Assembly (NCBI RefSeq): GCF_025717515.1
Contig: NZ_JAJIRN010000006.1
Span: 248,001-312,000 of the forward strand
Origin: Roseateles oligotrophus
Lineage (GTDB): Bacteria > Pseudomonadota > Gammaproteobacteria > Burkholderiales > Burkholderiaceae_C
Direction: 5' to 3'
DNA: 64,000 nt
The notes under the pieces are model-generated. The model worked only from the letters and a program-made list of their open reading frames with translations. It was not told where the DNA came from and did not search any database. This document shows, piece by piece, positions 1 through 10,419 of this stretch. A program made the translations under genes and the position numbers. Every line of letters begins with the position of its first letter. Within the stretch, counting starts at the first letter, position 1.

Positions 1-46
1 ATCCCAATAGTCCGGGGTCACCCCGGTCGCACTCGAGCGCCCCACT

Positions 47-1423
47 TCAGGCCTTCATCCAGGTCGTACCGCTGGCCGAGTCTTGCAAAACAATGCCGGC
101 GGCAAGCAGCTCGGCGCGAATCCGGTCGGCGCCCGCAAAATCTCTTGCCGCCTTGGCAGCCGCGCGTGCAGCAATCTGCTGCTCGATCGCGGCTTCGTCC
201 ATGCCGCTGCCGGTTTGCAGATAGTCACGCGGGCGCTGCTGCAACACGCCCAACACAGCACCCAGCTTCTTCAACAAGGCCGCATCGGCGAGCGACGCGC
301 TGCGGTTGACCTGCGCGGCCAACTCGAACAGCGCGGCAATCGCGCCCGGCGTATTGAAATCATCGTCCATGGCGGCACGAAAGGCCGCCGCTTGAGGATG
401 AGTCCAGTCGATTTCGATATCGTCAGGCACGGCCAAGCCGTCCAATGCCGTATACAAACGGCACAGGGCGACGCGGGCGTCATCCAGATTCACATCGCTG
501 AAATTGAATGGGCTGCGGTAATGCGTGCGCAGCATGAAGTAACGCAAGGTCTCGGCGTCATAACGAGCCAGCACCTCGCGGATGGTGAAGAAGTTGCCCA
601 ATGATTTGGACATCTTGACCTGATCCACATTCAAGAGACCGTTGTGCGCCCAGATGACGGCCGGCGGCACGCCATTGGCACCTTCACTCTGCGCAACTTC
701 ATTCTCATGATGAGGGAACTGCAGGTCGGCACCGCCGCCGTGCAGATCGAACTGCTGACCCAAGAGGGCGCAAGCCATTGCCGAACACTCGATATGCCAG
801 CCCGGCCGACCTGGCCCGTAATCAGAGGCGAACTTGGCATCCTCGGGCTCCTCGGTTTTGGCAGCCTTCCAGAGCACAAAGTCGAGCGGATCTTGCTTGC
901 CCTCGTCGATCGCCACTCGTTCACCCGAGCGCAAATCATCGAGCGAGCGGCCACTCAATTTGCCGTAGCCAGCGAACTTTCGAACCGAATAATTGACGTC
1001 GCCATTGCTGGCGCGATAAGCCAAGCCCTTGTTCTCGAGCGTACCAATCATCGAGAGCATCTGCGGCACGAATTCGGTCGCGCGCGGCTCATGGGTGGGG
1101 CGCTCAACGCCAAGCGCGTCAAGGTCGGCGTGCATGGCCGCAACCATCTCTTCGGTCAATTGACGGATCGGGATACCGCGCTCCAAGGCTCGGCGAATAA
1201 TCTTGTCGTCAATGTCGGTGATGTTGCGTACGTAAGTAACCCGATAACCACTGGCCCGCAGCCACCGATAAATCAGATCAAACGCAACCATCATGCGCGC
1301 GTGCCCCACATGACAAAGGTCATAAATGGTGATGCCGCACACATACATGCGCGCGTGTCCTGGCTCGAGTGGGTCGAAGGGCTGAACCGCGCGGGTCAGC
1401 GTGTTGTAGATACGAAGGGACAT
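47..1423 (-). CDS. cysS: Cysteinyl-tRNA synthetase
   Basis: Class I aminoacyl-tRNA synthetase that charges tRNA-Cys with cysteine in the cytoplasm. The 458-residue product has the usual length. The HIGH-type motif HVGH is at residues 38-41, just after the zinc ligand Cys29. Further zinc-site residues are in HIECSAM and the FPHHENE segment, and the KMSKS loop (VKMSKSLGN) lies near residue 270. The C-terminal half carries the DALR/anticodon-binding region. The ATG at 1423 gives the canonical N-terminus [10 protein letters not shown]. It is transcribed away from the TPR/cyclophilin genes that start at 1649. Confidence 0.97.
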   Translation of the reverse strand: MSLRIYNTLTRAVQPFDPLEPGHARMYVCGITIYDLCHVGHARMMVAFDLIYRWLRASGYRVTYVRNITDIDDKIIRRALERGIPIRQLTEEMVAAMHADLDALGVERPTHEPRATEFVPQMLSMIGTLENKGLAYRASNGDVNYSVRKFAGYGKLSGRSLDDLRSGERVAIDEGKQDPLDFVLWKAAKTEEPEDAKFASDYGPGRPGWHIECSAMACALLGQQFDLHGGGADLQFPHHENEVAQSEGANGVPPAVIWAHNGLLNVDQVKMSKSLGNFFTIREVLARYDAETLRYFMLRTHYRSPFNFSDVNLDDARVALCRLYTALDGLAVPDDIEIDWTHPQAAAFRAAMDDDFNTPGAIAALFELAAQVNRSASLADAALLKKLGAVLGVLQQRPRDYLQTGSGMDEAAIEQQIAARAAAKAARDFAGADRIRAELLAAGIVLQDSASGTTWMKA

Positions 1424-1648
1424 GGAGCTCTCGGGGGCTGCGCCGGAGCGAACTCCAACGTGCTGACCTGCTGACCTGTGGTAGACGGGGGCCTACAAAG
1501 CGCCCCGCCAATTGCCGGCGCCAGAGCGGTCCGGCTTCGGGCGGGTCGCCGTAGAATGGCCGTCAGTATAGCGGTTGGTCCGAAAGTTTATGCCCGGACT
1601 GACCCTGCCCCACCGCTCGCGAATGGCGGAAATTCAGCCCCTTCTTTC

Positions 1649-2188
1649 ATGCCATCCTGCAAATCTATAACATCGGCAAGCCTTACTCTGCTCTGGACCC
1701 TGCTGCTGAATCTGGGCCAGGCTCAAGCGAGTGAGCTAGAACTGGCTCAGCGACAGTGGTTGGCCGGCCAGCGCACACAGGCCGTTGCCACGGTCGAAGC
1801 CGCCCTGCAAAAGACCCCGAATGAGCTGAATCTGCGCTTTGCTTTGGGTGTGATGCGCATGGAGCAAGGCGAACAAGCCGCAGCCCTCAACATCTTCACC
1901 GCCTTGACACAGGACTTCCCCGATCTTGCGGACCCCTATAACAACTTGGCCGTCGTGCATGCCGGCATGGGCGAGTTGGATCTGGCACAGCAGGAATTGG
2001 AGCAGGCACTGGCCCTGCAACCCGGTCATGCCCAGGCGCTAGAGAATATGGGCGATGTATTGCTTAGGTTGGCGCTGCGCGCTTACCAGCGCGCCCAACA
2101 AGCCCAGGTCGCGCCGTCAAGCTCGCTGGCCTTGAAACTCAGTCGCACGCAAGACTTGCTGCAAGCGGCAAAGCTGCCAAGCCAGTGA
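1649..2188 (+). CDS. Exported TPR-repeat protein
   Basis: Predicted 179-residue periplasmic or envelope protein of tetratricopeptide type. The chosen ATG gives an N-terminus with a hydrophobic signal-like stretch (ASLTLLWTLLLNLG) ending in AQAS, a plausible signal peptidase site. Residues about 25-150 form three to four TPR-like helix pairs, for example ALGVMRMEQGEQAAALNIF and NNLAVVHAGMGELDLAQQEL. TPRs mediate protein-protein contacts, and no catalytic motif is visible. It ends 44 bp before the periplasmic cyclophilin start, so it is probably co-transcribed with the two peptidyl-prolyl isomerase genes. Similar small TPR genes lie between cysS and ppi genes in Burkholderiales. Specific function unknown. 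Confidence 0.8.
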   Translation: MPSCKSITSASLTLLWTLLLNLGQAQASELELAQRQWLAGQRTQAVATVEAALQKTPNELNLRFALGVMRMEQGEQAAALNIFTALTQDFPDLADPYNNLAVVHAGMGELDLAQQELEQALALQPGHAQALENMGDVLLRLALRAYQRAQQAQVAPSSSLALKLSRTQDLLQAAKLPSQ

Positions 2189-2232
2189 GTGACAATCGAC
2201 CCACTCAGACTTTTGTTCCATCAAAAGAATCT

Positions 2233-2820
2233 ATGCACGCTCCAAATAGTTCGTCCTTGATTAGCCGTCTGCTGCTTGCCGGCGGCTTCGCAATTTTGAC
2301 GCTGGGCGCACAGGCGCAAACCGTCAAGCTCAGCACCAGCGAAGGCGATATCCGTATCGCGCTGGACGCCGAGAAGGCGCCCAAGACCGTCGCCAATTTC
2401 ATTCAGTACGTCAAGGCAGGTCATTACAACGGCCTGATCTTTCACCGCGTGATCGAAAACTTCATGATCCAGGGCGGCGGTTTCACGGTCGATATGAAGC
2501 AGCGTCCGACCAAGCCCCCGGTCCCGCTGGAGGCTAGCAACGGTCTGCTGAATGTGCGCGGCAGCCTGGCGATGGCCCGCACCAATGACCCGAACTCAGC
2601 CACCTCGCAATTCTTCGTCAACACCGTCGACAATGCCTTCCTCGATGCGGCCAATTCGCCGGGAGGCCAAGGCGGCTACACCGTATTTGGCCAAGTCATC
2701 GAAGGCATGGATGTGGTCGACAAGATCCGCCTCGTGCCCGTCGGCAACAACGGTATGCACCAGAACCTGCCGCTTAAACCAGTCATCATCACCAAAGCCA
2801 TTGTGGAGCCCAAAAAATGA
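2233..2820 (+). CDS. Periplasmic peptidyl-prolyl cis-trans isomerase (cyclophilin type)
   Basis: Cyclophilin-fold proline isomerase of about 195 residues from the ATG at 2233. The N-terminus ([22 protein letters not shown]) is a signal peptide cleaved after AQA, so the protein probably acts in the periplasm (PpiA-like). The cyclophilin core shows the FHRVI and MIQGGGF motifs, the [20 protein letters not shown] segment and a [14 protein letters not shown]-terminal motif. The GTG at 2185 would overlap the upstream stop and add 16 residues before the signal peptide, so it was not chosen. Its stop overlaps the start of the cytoplasmic paralogue by 4 bp (ATGA), implying translational coupling. Confidence 0.93.
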   Translation: MHAPNSSSLISRLLLAGGFAILTLGAQAQTVKLSTSEGDIRIALDAEKAPKTVANFIQYVKAGHYNGLIFHRVIENFMIQGGGFTVDMKQRPTKPPVPLEASNGLLNVRGSLAMARTNDPNSATSQFFVNTVDNAFLDAANSPGGQGGYTVFGQVIEGMDVVDKIRLVPVGNNGMHQNLPLKPVIITKAIVEPKK

Positions 2821-3323
2821 GCATCAAAACCGTCGAACTACATACCAACCATGGCCTGATCACCATCGAACTCGATTTGGCCAAAGCGCCGATCTCGGCC
2901 GAAAACTTCCTCGCCTATGTGCGCAGCGGCCACTATGACGGCACGGTATTCCACCGCGTGATCAAGCGCTTCATGATTCAAGGCGGCGGTTTCGCTGTCG
3001 GCATGAAACAAAAGCCGACCACCGGCGAAATTCAAAACGAAGCCAATAACGGCCTCAAGAACGAGCACTACACGCTGGCCATGGCCCGCACCAGCGCGCC
3101 GCATTCGGCCTCCAGCCAGTTCTTCATCAACACCACCAATAACGAGTTTCTGAACTTCAAGTCGGAAACCGCTAGCGGTTGGGGTTATGCGGTGTTCGGC
3201 AAAGTGATTTCCGGCAAAGAAGTCGTGGATGCGATCGAGAAGGTCAAGACCGGCAACTCGGGCGGCCATGGTGACGTGCCGCTGGAAGACGTCGTTATCG
3301 AGCGCGCGGTTGAAATTGTCTGA
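2817..3323 (+). CDS. ppiB: Cytoplasmic peptidyl-prolyl cis-trans isomerase B
   Basis: 168-residue cyclophilin without a signal peptide, matching the length of cytosolic PpiB. It starts directly with the fold ([19 protein letters not shown]). The catalytic [15 protein letters not shown] block is near residues 44-58 and the [18 protein letters not shown] block near 90-107. It overlaps the periplasmic cyclophilin by 4 bp, and lpxH begins within its last codons. The run TPR gene-ppi-ppiB-lpxH-mtfA therefore looks like one transcription unit. It assists folding by isomerising X-Pro bonds. Confidence 0.95.
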   Translation: MSIKTVELHTNHGLITIELDLAKAPISAENFLAYVRSGHYDGTVFHRVIKRFMIQGGGFAVGMKQKPTTGEIQNEANNGLKNEHYTLAMARTSAPHSASSQFFINTTNNEFLNFKSETASGWGYAVFGKVISGKEVVDAIEKVKTGNSGGHGDVPLEDVVIERAVEIV

Positions 3324-4113
3324 AGCGATTGAAGCGAGGCCAGGTCCAGCATCTGCCTCGCTCGAATTTGATGAATTGACGGCGCCGCCCGAGTGGCGCC
3401 GCATCGAATTCCTCTCCGACTTGCATCTGTCGCCACAAACACCGGCGACGCTGGCTGCCTTGACGCGCCACTTGCAAGAAACCAGCGCCGATGCCGTGAT
3501 GCTGCTGGGCGATGTCTTCGAAGTGTGGGTCGGCGACGATGGGCGCTTCGATGCCTTCGAGGCCGATTGCCTGAAGGTTTTGCGCGCGGCAGGTGCGCGC
3601 CTCAAGCTCTATTTCATGGCCGGCAACCGAGATTTTCTGCTCGGCGCCGAGATGTTGGCCGATTGCGGCGCGCAGGGCTTGAGTGACCCGACCGTGCTCT
3701 GCGCCTTCGGTCAACGCTGGTTGCTCACCCATGGTGACGCCTTGTGCCTGGCGGACAAGGCCTATCAGAGCTTTCGGGCACAGGTACGCAATCCGGCTTG
3801 GCAGGCCCAATTTCTGAACCAGCCCTTGGAAGTGCGCCGTGCGCTCGCCCAACAAATGCGCAATGGCAGCAAGGCGCAACAAGCAATGCAAGAGCATTGG
3901 GAGGACTTGGATCAAGCCGCTTGCATCGCTTGGCTAAAGGCCAGCAACTGCGTCGGCATGATCCATGGTCACACCCACCGCCCGGCGGAGCATCAGCTAT
4001 CGCCCGGCTTACACCGTCATGTCTTGTCAGACTGGGACTTCGAGGCCGAGCAGGCGCGCGGCGATGTGCTGCGGTTGCGTCAGTCTGGTCTGCGCCGCAT
4101 CGCACTCGCTTGA
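3316..4113 (+). CDS. lpxH: UDP-2,3-diacylglucosamine diphosphatase
   Basis: Calcineurin-like metallophosphoesterase that hydrolyses UDP-2,3-diacylglucosamine to lipid X in lipid A synthesis. The metal-binding motifs are all present: [29 protein letters not shown] and the C-terminal [10 protein letters not shown]. No suitable ATG exists: the in-frame ATGs at 3229 and 3268 lie deep inside ppiB. Translation therefore probably starts at TTG 3316 (or TTG 3310), overlapping the ppiB stop and giving about 265 residues, normal for LpxH. The stop TGA shares bases with the ATG of the next gene (TGATG). Function is clear; the exact start is uncertain. Confidence 0.92.
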   Translation: MSEAIEARPGPASASLEFDELTAPPEWRRIEFLSDLHLSPQTPATLAALTRHLQETSADAVMLLGDVFEVWVGDDGRFDAFEADCLKVLRAAGARLKLYFMAGNRDFLLGAEMLADCGAQGLSDPTVLCAFGQRWLLTHGDALCLADKAYQSFRAQVRNPAWQAQFLNQPLEVRRALAQQMRNGSKAQQAMQEHWEDLDQAACIAWLKASNCVGMIHGHTHRPAEHQLSPGLHRHVLSDWDFEAEQARGDVLRLRQSGLRRIALA

Positions 4114-4901
4114 TGTGGCGACGCCTCAAGCAGGCCTGGGCGCGCCGAGTTGAAGCAAGCGCGATGCGCCGACACCCCATTCCAGAGCCACTCTGGCAAT
4201 TGACACTGTTGCGCTACCCCTTTCTGGCGCAGCGCAGCGACAGCGATCTAGCCGAATTGCGCCGCCTGTGCTCCTTGTTCTTGGCCAGCAAAGAATTCCA
4301 CGGCGTAGCGGGTTTTGAAGTCAGCGACTCTGTGGCCTTGGCCGTAGCCGCGCAGGCCTGTTTGCCCGTTCTGCGCCTGGGTCTGCACTGGTATGACAGC
4401 TTTGTCGGCATCGTCATTCACGCCGACGAAGTGGTCGCCCAGCGCGAGCACATGGATGAAGACGGCATCGTCCACCGGTTCGAAGAAAGCCTGGCCGGCG
4501 AGGCCATGGAGGGCGGACCCTTGATGCTGGTCTGGTCGGCTTTCGAGCCAGAAGAACCGGGCGCCGACGATCGCAACATCTTCAACGTCGTCATCCACGA
4601 GTTCGCCCATGTCATTGACATGCACGGAGGCTGGGCCGACGGTGTGCCACGACAGAGCAGCAAGGCCGCCCACCATCATTGGCTCGCGGTGATCGAAACC
4701 CAATGGCTGAGTTTTTGCGAGCGAGTGGAGGCCGACGAGGCGACCTTGATTGATCCTTACGGCGCCGAGAGCCTGGAAGAATTCTTCGCGGTGGCGGCCG
4801 AAGTTTTTTTTGTACAGCCCAAGGCCATGTTGATTGAACAGCCGGCCCTGTACCGTTTGCTGGCCGACTTTTTCAAACAAGATCCCGCCCTGTTCGATTG
4901 A
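4113..4901 (+). CDS. mtfA: MtfA-like zinc-dependent peptidase (M90 family)
   Basis: 262-residue protein of the MtfA/YeeI family of zinc metallopeptidases. The zinc-binding HExxH motif reads VIHEFAHVIDM near residue 168, followed by the downstream glutamate segment SLEEFFAVAAEVFF and the typical C-terminus LLADFFKQDPAL. In E. coli, MtfA binds the Mlc repressor and modulates glucose PTS expression; whether that applies here is unknown. It starts at the ATG embedded in the lpxH stop (TGATG), so it is translationally coupled. It is convergent with clpA. Confidence 0.9.
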   Translation: MWRRLKQAWARRVEASAMRRHPIPEPLWQLTLLRYPFLAQRSDSDLAELRRLCSLFLASKEFHGVAGFEVSDSVALAVAAQACLPVLRLGLHWYDSFVGIVIHADEVVAQREHMDEDGIVHRFEESLAGEAMEGGPLMLVWSAFEPEEPGADDRNIFNVVIHEFAHVIDMHGGWADGVPRQSSKAAHHHWLAVIETQWLSFCERVEADEATLIDPYGAESLEEFFAVAAEVFFVQPKAMLIEQPALYRLLADFFKQDPALFD

Positions 4902-4909
4902 AACGACAA

Positions 4910-4927
4910 GAGGCCCAGCAGGGCCTC
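4910..4927. terminator. Hairpin between convergent mtfA and clpA
   Basis: A 7 bp inverted repeat GAGGCCC-AGCA-GGGCCTC lies between the convergent mtfA and clpA stops. Neither side has a long T tract (TTGTCGTTT on the minus strand), so termination efficiency is uncertain. Confidence 0.5.
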
Positions 4928-4952
4928 CTGTTCATACCGCTAACGTCAAGCA

Positions 4953-7268
4953 TCAACTGGCCGTGGCCGGTTCCGCCTTGGGCTTGTTGTCGCGCACCTT
5001 GAGCGGCTGAATGTCGAGCAAGGTCTGACCCTCGTCATCTATATCAACGCTCAAACGCCCGCCGTCCACCAAGCGCCCGAACAGCAGCTCATCCGCCAAG
5101 GCGCGGCGAATCGTGTCCTGGATCAGGCGCTGCATTGGCCTGGCACCCATCAATGGATCGAAACCCTTGACGGCCAGATGCTTGCGCAACTTGTCGCTGA
5201 ATGTGACCTCGACCTTCTTCTCCTGCAGCTGGCTTTCCAACTGCAACAGGAACTTGTCGACCACACGCATGATGATCTCGGAGTCCAGCGCACGGAAGGA
5301 CACGGTCGCGTCCAAGCGGTTGCGGAACTCTGGCGAAAACAGCTTCTTGATGTCGGCCATCTCATCACCCTGCTCGCGCGAGTTGGTGAAACCTATGCTC
5401 GACTTGTTCATCGTCTCGGCGCCCGCATTGGTCGTCATGATGATGATGACATTGCGGAAGTCGGCCTTGCGTCCATTGTTATCGGTCAGCGAGCCATGGT
5501 CCATCACTTGCAACAACACATTGAACACATCCGGATGCGCCTTCTCGATTTCATCGAGCAGCAGCACCGCATGCGGCTTCTTGGTAATCGCTTCGGTCAA
5601 CAAACCGCCTTGGTCGAACCCGACATAGCCGGGAGGCGCGCCGATCAAGCGGCTGACCGCATGACGCTCCATATACTCGGACATATCGAAGCGGATCAAC
5701 TCAATGCCCAGGATATAGGCCAACTGCTTGGCCACCTCGGTTTTGCCCACCCCGGTCGGGCCGCTGAACAAGAAGCTGCCGATCGGCTTGTCAGGCTTGC
5801 CTAGACCCGAGCGCGCCATCTTGATCGCCGCAGCCAGCGCATCGATCGCCGGCGCTTGACCGAACACCACGCTATTGAGGTCGCGGTCCAAGGTCTTCAA
5901 CTTGCTGCGATCATCGCTGGACACGGATGCCGGCGGGATGCGCGCAATCTTGGCGACGATGTCTTCCACCTCGCTGCGCGTGATGGTCTTCTTCTGCTTG
6001 TTCTTGGGCAGGATGCGCTGAGCCGCTCCGGCCTCGTCGATGACGTCGATCGCCTTGTCGGGCAGATGCCTGTCATTGATGTATTTGGCCGACAACTCTG
6101 CCGCTGCCTGCAAGGCACCCAAAGCGTACTTGACGCTGTGATGTTCCTCAAAGCGCGACTTCAAGCCCTTCAAGATTTCAACCGTCTGCTCGACCGATGG
6201 CTCGGTCACGTCGACCTTCTGGAAGCGCCGCGAGAGCGCCGCATCCTTCTCGAAGATGCCGCGGTACTCGGTGAAAGTGGTCGCACCGATGCACTTCATC
6301 GCACCGCTTGAGAGCGCCGGCTTGAGCAGATTGCTGGCATCCAAGGTGCCGCCCGAGGCCGCACCCGCGCCGATCAAGGTGTGAATTTCATCGATGAAGA
6401 GGATGGCGTTGGGCTGATCCTTCAACTGCTTCAAGACCGCCTTCAGGCGTTGCTCGAAGTCACCGCGGTACTTGGTGCCCGCCAATAGCGAACCCATGTC
6501 GAGCGAATAGACCACCGCCTCGGCCAGCACATCGGGCACTTGGCCCTCGGTGATGCGCCAAGCCAAGCCCTCCGCGATGGCGGTCTTGCCGACACCGGCC
6601 TCGCCGACCAGCAGCGGATTGTTTTTGCGGCGGCGGCAAAGAATCTGCACCACGCGCTCGACCTCCAACTCGCGGCCGATCAGCGGATCGATCTTGCCGT
6701 CTTTGGCGAGCTGATTCAAATTCTGGGTGAACTGATCCAAGGGCGAGCCCTTGCCCTGCCCCTCGGCATCTTCACGCTCGGCCTCGGGGCCAGCAGCACC
6801 TTCTGCACCCTTAGGTGCATCGGGCGGATCCGACTTCTTGATGCCATGGGCGATGAAATTCACCACATCCAGACGCGTCACACCCTGCTGATGCAGGTAG
6901 TAGACGGCATGCGAATCTTTCTCGCCAAAGATCGCCACCAGCACATTGGCGCCAGTGACTTCCTTCTTGCCACTGCCGGTGGACTGCACATGCATGATGG
7001 CACGCTGAATCACGCGCTGGAAACCAAGCGTCGGCTGGGTATCCACCTCATCGGCACCACCAACGGTTGGCGTGTTTTCCTTGATGAATTGCGCCAGACT
7101 CTTGCGCAAATCATCCAGATTGGCCGAACAAGCCCGCAGCACTTCTGCCGCAGAGGGGTTGTCCAACAAAGCCATCAGCAAGTGCTCGACGGTAATGAAT
7201 TCGTGACGCTGCTGGCGCGCTTCGACGAACGCCATGTGCAGGCTAACTTCAAGCTCTTGCGCAATCAT
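4953..7268 (-). CDS. clpA: ATP-dependent Clp protease ATP-binding subunit ClpA
   Basis: AAA+ unfoldase that feeds substrates into ClpP. The 771-residue product from the ATG at 7268 ([14 protein letters not shown]) has the ClpA N-domain (about 1-150), D1 with Walker [11 protein letters not shown] and Walker [11 protein letters not shown], and D2 with Walker [10 protein letters not shown] and [13 protein letters not shown]. The ClpP-docking loop IGF is in SSIGFTNS. A longer reading from 7370 would run into clpS and was rejected. The start codon overlaps the clpS stop by 4 bp, giving the classical clpS-clpA operon. Confidence 0.97.
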   Translation of the reverse strand: MIAQELEVSLHMAFVEARQQRHEFITVEHLLMALLDNPSAAEVLRACSANLDDLRKSLAQFIKENTPTVGGADEVDTQPTLGFQRVIQRAIMHVQSTGSGKKEVTGANVLVAIFGEKDSHAVYYLHQQGVTRLDVVNFIAHGIKKSDPPDAPKGAEGAAGPEAEREDAEGQGKGSPLDQFTQNLNQLAKDGKIDPLIGRELEVERVVQILCRRRKNNPLLVGEAGVGKTAIAEGLAWRITEGQVPDVLAEAVVYSLDMGSLLAGTKYRGDFEQRLKAVLKQLKDQPNAILFIDEIHTLIGAGAASGGTLDASNLLKPALSSGAMKCIGATTFTEYRGIFEKDAALSRRFQKVDVTEPSVEQTVEILKGLKSRFEEHHSVKYALGALQAAAELSAKYINDRHLPDKAIDVIDEAGAAQRILPKNKQKKTITRSEVEDIVAKIARIPPASVSSDDRSKLKTLDRDLNSVVFGQAPAIDALAAAIKMARSGLGKPDKPIGSFLFSGPTGVGKTEVAKQLAYILGIELIRFDMSEYMERHAVSRLIGAPPGYVGFDQGGLLTEAITKKPHAVLLLDEIEKAHPDVFNVLLQVMDHGSLTDNNGRKADFRNVIIIMTTNAGAETMNKSSIGFTNSREQGDEMADIKKLFSPEFRNRLDATVSFRALDSEIIMRVVDKFLLQLESQLQEKKVEVTFSDKLRKHLAVKGFDPLMGARPMQRLIQDTIRRALADELLFGRLVDGGRLSVDIDDEGQTLLDIQPLKVRDNKPKAEPATAS

Positions 7269-7621
7269 GCGGCCTCCATAATGCACTGCAAAGGATGGCC
7301 GGCTCGCCTTGCGGCGGCCAGCACCAACTCGACTTTCGTCGCTGCGACGTCCTTGCTGAAGACGCCGCATACCCCACGCCCATCGTGGTGGATTTTTAAC
7401 ATGATCTGGGTTGCGGTATCCAGGTCATGACGGAAATACTCCTGCAAAACCATCACGACAAATTCCATCGGTGTGAAATCGTCATTCAGCAGCAGGACTT
7501 GGTAGAGCCGCGGAGGCTCGGTTTTTTGGGTCGCACGTTCGACGGTGGTGGTGCCATCGGAACCATCCCGACCCGGAATATTGGTCGGTGGCACCGGCGG
7601 TTGACTGGGAATATCTGGCAT
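7265..7621 (-). CDS. clpS: ATP-dependent Clp protease adapter ClpS
   Basis: 118-residue N-recognin adaptor that delivers N-end-rule substrates to ClpA. The conserved core begins with [20 protein letters not shown] (residues about 38-57), which forms the N-degron pocket. It continues to the [20 protein letters not shown] segment. The N-terminal 35 residues are the variable linker rich in Pro, Gly and Thr. It overlaps clpA by 4 bp and is the first gene of the operon. The promoter probably lies in the spacer before the divergent cold-shock gene. Confidence 0.95.
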   Translation of the reverse strand: MPDIPSQPPVPPTNIPGRDGSDGTTTVERATQKTEPPRLYQVLLLNDDFTPMEFVVMVLQEYFRHDLDTATQIMLKIHHDGRGVCGVFSKDVAATKVELVLAAARRAGHPLQCIMEAA

Positions 7622-7851
7622 GTACTGATTCTATCGACTGAGCCCAAACCTCGCTTGGACCTGCTTGCATCTTGCGCCATAGCGGCCGATTGCAAGCCTT
7701 GAATTGGCGGCTCAGCAGGGCTTTTTTCACAAACTTGCTGGCACCGAGGGTCTGCCCCATTCGGGCAGGTCCCGAATTGACACCCTTCAACATGGATTTG
7801 AAAATCCGCGGCGGTGCAGCAAGCACCGTGCATATGGGGAAGGAGTCGGTT

Positions 7852-8100
7852 ATGGCCTTAGGTACTGTCAAATGGTTCAACGATGCAAAGGGCTTCGGTT
7901 TCATTGAACCGGAGGCGGGCGGCGAAGATGTGTTCGCCCATTTTTCAGCCATTCAAATGGATGGTTTTCGAACCCTGGCTCAGGGCAGTCGCGTCAACTA
8001 CGAATTGATCCAGGGGCCCAAAGGCCAACTGGCGCAGAACATCACGTCGCTGGAGGCTCCGGCAAAACAGAGCCAGGCCGAGATGAGTGAAGCCGCCTGA
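7852..8100 (+). CDS. Cold-shock domain protein (CspA family)
   Basis: 82-residue single-strand nucleic-acid binding protein. RNP1 is visible as KGFGFIEP (residues 13-20) and RNP2 as DVFAHF (26-31). The ATG at 7852 is preceded by AAGGAG at good spacing. An upstream in-frame ATG at 7834 would lengthen the N-terminus and lacks that ribosome site. A hairpin CGGTGC-AGCAA-GCACCG at 7812-7828 lies in the leader 23 bp before the start and may affect translation. Compared with CspA (about 70 residues) it has a short polar C-terminal tail. It is divergent from clpS and ends before a strong bidirectional terminator. Confidence 0.94.
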   Translation: MALGTVKWFNDAKGFGFIEPEAGGEDVFAHFSAIQMDGFRTLAQGSRVNYELIQGPKGQLAQNITSLEAPAKQSQAEMSEAA

Positions 8101-8126
8101 TTCTTGTAATTTCTGAATTGAAATAA

Positions 8127-8153
8127 AAAGGGCCCGCATCGAGCGGGCCCTTT
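8127..8153. terminator. Bidirectional intrinsic terminator between csp and icd
   Basis: Perfect 11 bp stem AAAGGGCCCGC / GCGGGCCCTTT around a 5 nt loop. It sits between the stops of the cold-shock gene (+) and icd (-), with A/T tracts on both sides, so it can terminate both transcripts. Confidence 0.85.
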
Positions 8154-8196
8154 GATCATTGCATGCATCGGCCGAAATCTCGGCCGGCAGCACCAA

Positions 8197-9450
8197 TTAC
8201 ATATGGTCGATCATGACCTGGCCAAAGCCCGAGCATGAAACTTGCGTTGCGCCATCCATCAAGCGCGCGAAGTCATAAGTGACCTTCTTGCTCAGGATCG
8301 ACTTGCCCATCGATTCGATGATCAAGTCAGCGGCTTCCAGCCAACCCATATGACGCAACATCATTTCGGCCGAGAGGATTTCTGAACCTGGGTTCACATA
8401 GTCCTTGCCGGCGTACTTGGGCGCGGTGCCATGGGTGGCTTCAAACATGGCGATCGAGTCGCTCAGGTTCGCGCCTGGCGCGATGCCGATGCCGCCAACT
8501 TGTGCGGCCAAGGCGTCGGACACATAGTCGCCGTTGAGGTTCAGCGTGGCGATGACCGAGTACTCGGCCGGACGCAAGAGGATCTGCTGCAAGAAGGCGT
8601 CAGCGATACTGTCCTTGACCACGATGTCCTTGCCGGTCTTCGGGTTCTTGAACTTGCACCATGGGCCGCCGTCGATCAACTCGGCACCGAATTCCTTCTG
8701 TGCCAGGTTGTAGGCCCAATCACGGAAGCCACCTTCGGTGTACTTCATGATGTTGCCCTTGTGCACGATGGTCACACTTGGCTTGTCATTGTCGATCGCG
8801 TATTGGATCGCCTTGCGCACCAGGCGCTCGGTGCCTTCGCGCGACACGGGCTTGATGCCGATGCCCGAAGTCTCGGGGAAACGGATCTTCTTAACACCCA
8901 TTTCGTCTTGCAAGAACTTGATCAACTTCTTGACCTTGTCGCTCTCGGCTTCGAACTCGATGCCGGCGTAGATGTCTTCCGAGTTTTCACGGAAGATCAC
9001 CATATCGGTCTTGTGCGGCTCTTTCACCGGCGAAGGGACACCGGGGAAGTAACGCACTGGGCGCAGGCACACATACAGGTCCAGTTCCTGGCGCAGCGCG
9101 ACGTTGAGCGAGCGGATGCCGCCGCCGACCGGCGTGGTCAGCGGGCCCTTGATGGACACGACATAGTCTTTCAGGACGGTCAGCGTCTCGGCAGGCAGCC
9201 AGACATCGGGGCCATAGACCTTGGTCGATTTCTCGCCGGCGTAGATTTCCATCCAGTGGATTTGCTTTTTGCCGCCGTAGGCCTTGGCCACGGCCGCGTC
9301 AACCACCTTGATCATCACCGGGGTGATGTCCAGACCGGTACCGTCACCTTCAATGAAAGGAATGATGGGCTGATCGGGAACGTTGAGCGAGAAGTCAGCG
9401 TTGACGGTGATCTTCTGCCCACCCTCGGGCACCTTGATGTGTTGGTACAT
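8197..9450 (-). CDS. icd: NADP-dependent isocitrate dehydrogenase
   Basis: TCA-cycle enzyme converting isocitrate to 2-oxoglutarate with NADP reduction. The 417-residue length from the ATG at 9450 ([11 protein letters not shown]) matches E. coli Icd. Visible motifs include the substrate loop [23 protein letters not shown], which holds the regulatory phosphoserine in the E. coli family. [15 protein letters not shown] and [26 protein letters not shown] are also present. Upstream in-frame codons to 9582 show no conserved sequence. It is monocistronic and ends at the shared terminator with the cold-shock gene. Confidence 0.97.
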   Translation of the reverse strand: MYQHIKVPEGGQKITVNADFSLNVPDQPIIPFIEGDGTGLDITPVMIKVVDAAVAKAYGGKKQIHWMEIYAGEKSTKVYGPDVWLPAETLTVLKDYVVSIKGPLTTPVGGGIRSLNVALRQELDLYVCLRPVRYFPGVPSPVKEPHKTDMVIFRENSEDIYAGIEFEAESDKVKKLIKFLQDEMGVKKIRFPETSGIGIKPVSREGTERLVRKAIQYAIDNDKPSVTIVHKGNIMKYTEGGFRDWAYNLAQKEFGAELIDGGPWCKFKNPKTGKDIVVKDSIADAFLQQILLRPAEYSVIATLNLNGDYVSDALAAQVGGIGIAPGANLSDSIAMFEATHGTAPKYAGKDYVNPGSEILSAEMMLRHMGWLEAADLIIESMGKSILSKKVTYDFARLMDGATQVSCSGFGQVMIDHM

Positions 9451-9591
9451 GTGTTTCGTCTCCGCGGAGCGTGGTTGGAAAAGCTGAATTTCAGATTTTA
9501 TGTCAGCAATGCTTGCTTGAAACTGATGTTCTCTTGGATAGAGCGAAAGGCCACCTGTTCTAGCGCAAGAAATCGGCAACAAAGGCCTTGC

Positions 9592-10308
9592 TCATTGGCA
9601 GAACTCGACCACCTGGCTCCACACACCATGGCCCAGGGCCCAGCCCGAAGCGCCCGCCAAGCCCAGTCCACTGAGCCGCACCGACCAGCGCATGCCAACC
9701 GCCCCGCTGCCGCCGCCCTGCCCTTGCAGCTTGACCCAGAGCATGGGGCCCAAGGCGAGACCCAACCCCGAGGCCATGGCAAACACCGCCATTACCGCCG
9801 CGCCCTGCGCCGGCCCCGAGGCCAAGGCCGCCACCAACAGGGCGGATTGCAGGAGCCCGCAGGGCCAAGCCGCCCAAGCCAAGCCCAGCATGCCTGCCCG
9901 CGCTGGCCGCGCAAAGACCGTCGCGCCGCCCTTCAAACCATCCAAGGAAACGCTCACCGCTGGGCGAATGCCGCTGGAGATTCGCTGGCCCATGCCTTCG
10001 AGCCAAGCCGGTTGGCGCCCACGCCACAGCAGGGCCAGCCCAAGCAGAAAAGCAGCCACATGCAAGAGCACCCAGAGTGGCCGCAACAAGGCCGAGGCCT
10101 GCCCCCATTGAGCCAACAAGCTGACGCTGGCTGCGGCCAAGCCACCGGCCGTCGCATAGCTGAGCAAGCGCCCCAATTGAAAGCCCATTTGCCCCGCCCG
10201 TGAGGAGCCCGAGACGGCGGTGCTGGCCGCGCCGCACATGGCCAGGCAATGGGGAGTTCCGGCCAAGCCCATCATCAGGGCCGAACCGGCAAGGGCGAAA
10301 TCGAGCAT
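9592..10308 (-). CDS. SafE/UreH-like membrane protein linked to cbb3 oxidase genes
   Basis: 238-residue integral membrane protein with about six hydrophobic segments. It starts MLDFALAGSALMMGLAGTPHCLAMCGAA. The GTPHCxxMCG motif is typical of the sulfite exporter TauE/SafE-related (UreH-like) family found beside cytochrome cbb3 genes. In that setting these proteins are thought to act in metal supply or oxidase assembly; the substrate is inferred, not shown. It lies downstream of hemN on the same strand, separated by a MITE-like palindrome at 10317-10416. Confidence 0.82.
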   Translation of the reverse strand: MLDFALAGSALMMGLAGTPHCLAMCGAASTAVSGSSRAGQMGFQLGRLLSYATAGGLAAASVSLLAQWGQASALLRPLWVLLHVAAFLLGLALLWRGRQPAWLEGMGQRISSGIRPAVSVSLDGLKGGATVFARPARAGMLGLAWAAWPCGLLQSALLVAALASGPAQGAAVMAVFAMASGLGLALGPMLWVKLQGQGGGSGAVGMRWSVRLSGLGLAGASGWALGHGVWSQVVEFCQ

Positions 10309-10316
10309 TGTTCCTA

Positions 10317-10416
10317 GGACTTACGCAAAATTATTCCGGCTAGGCATGCCGCCGCAGGCAGGACGCCTTGTACGACAAGGCGGCAGAACGACGCTGGGGC
10401 AGTTTTGCGTCAGTCC
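10317..10416. mobile_element. MITE-like element with 14 bp terminal inverted repeats
   Basis: A non-coding 100 bp segment bounded by GGACTTACGCAAAA (10317-10330) and TTTTGCGTCAGTCC (10403-10416), which are inverted repeats with one mismatch. Inside, GCCTTG-TACGA-CAAGGC (10365-10381) forms a central hairpin. It has no coding capacity. The right end lies 3 bp from the hemN stop codon. No clear target duplication is seen. It resembles a miniature inverted-repeat element, and when transcribed it could fold and act as a terminator or mRNA end. Confidence 0.55.
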
Positions 10417-10419
10417 GTA

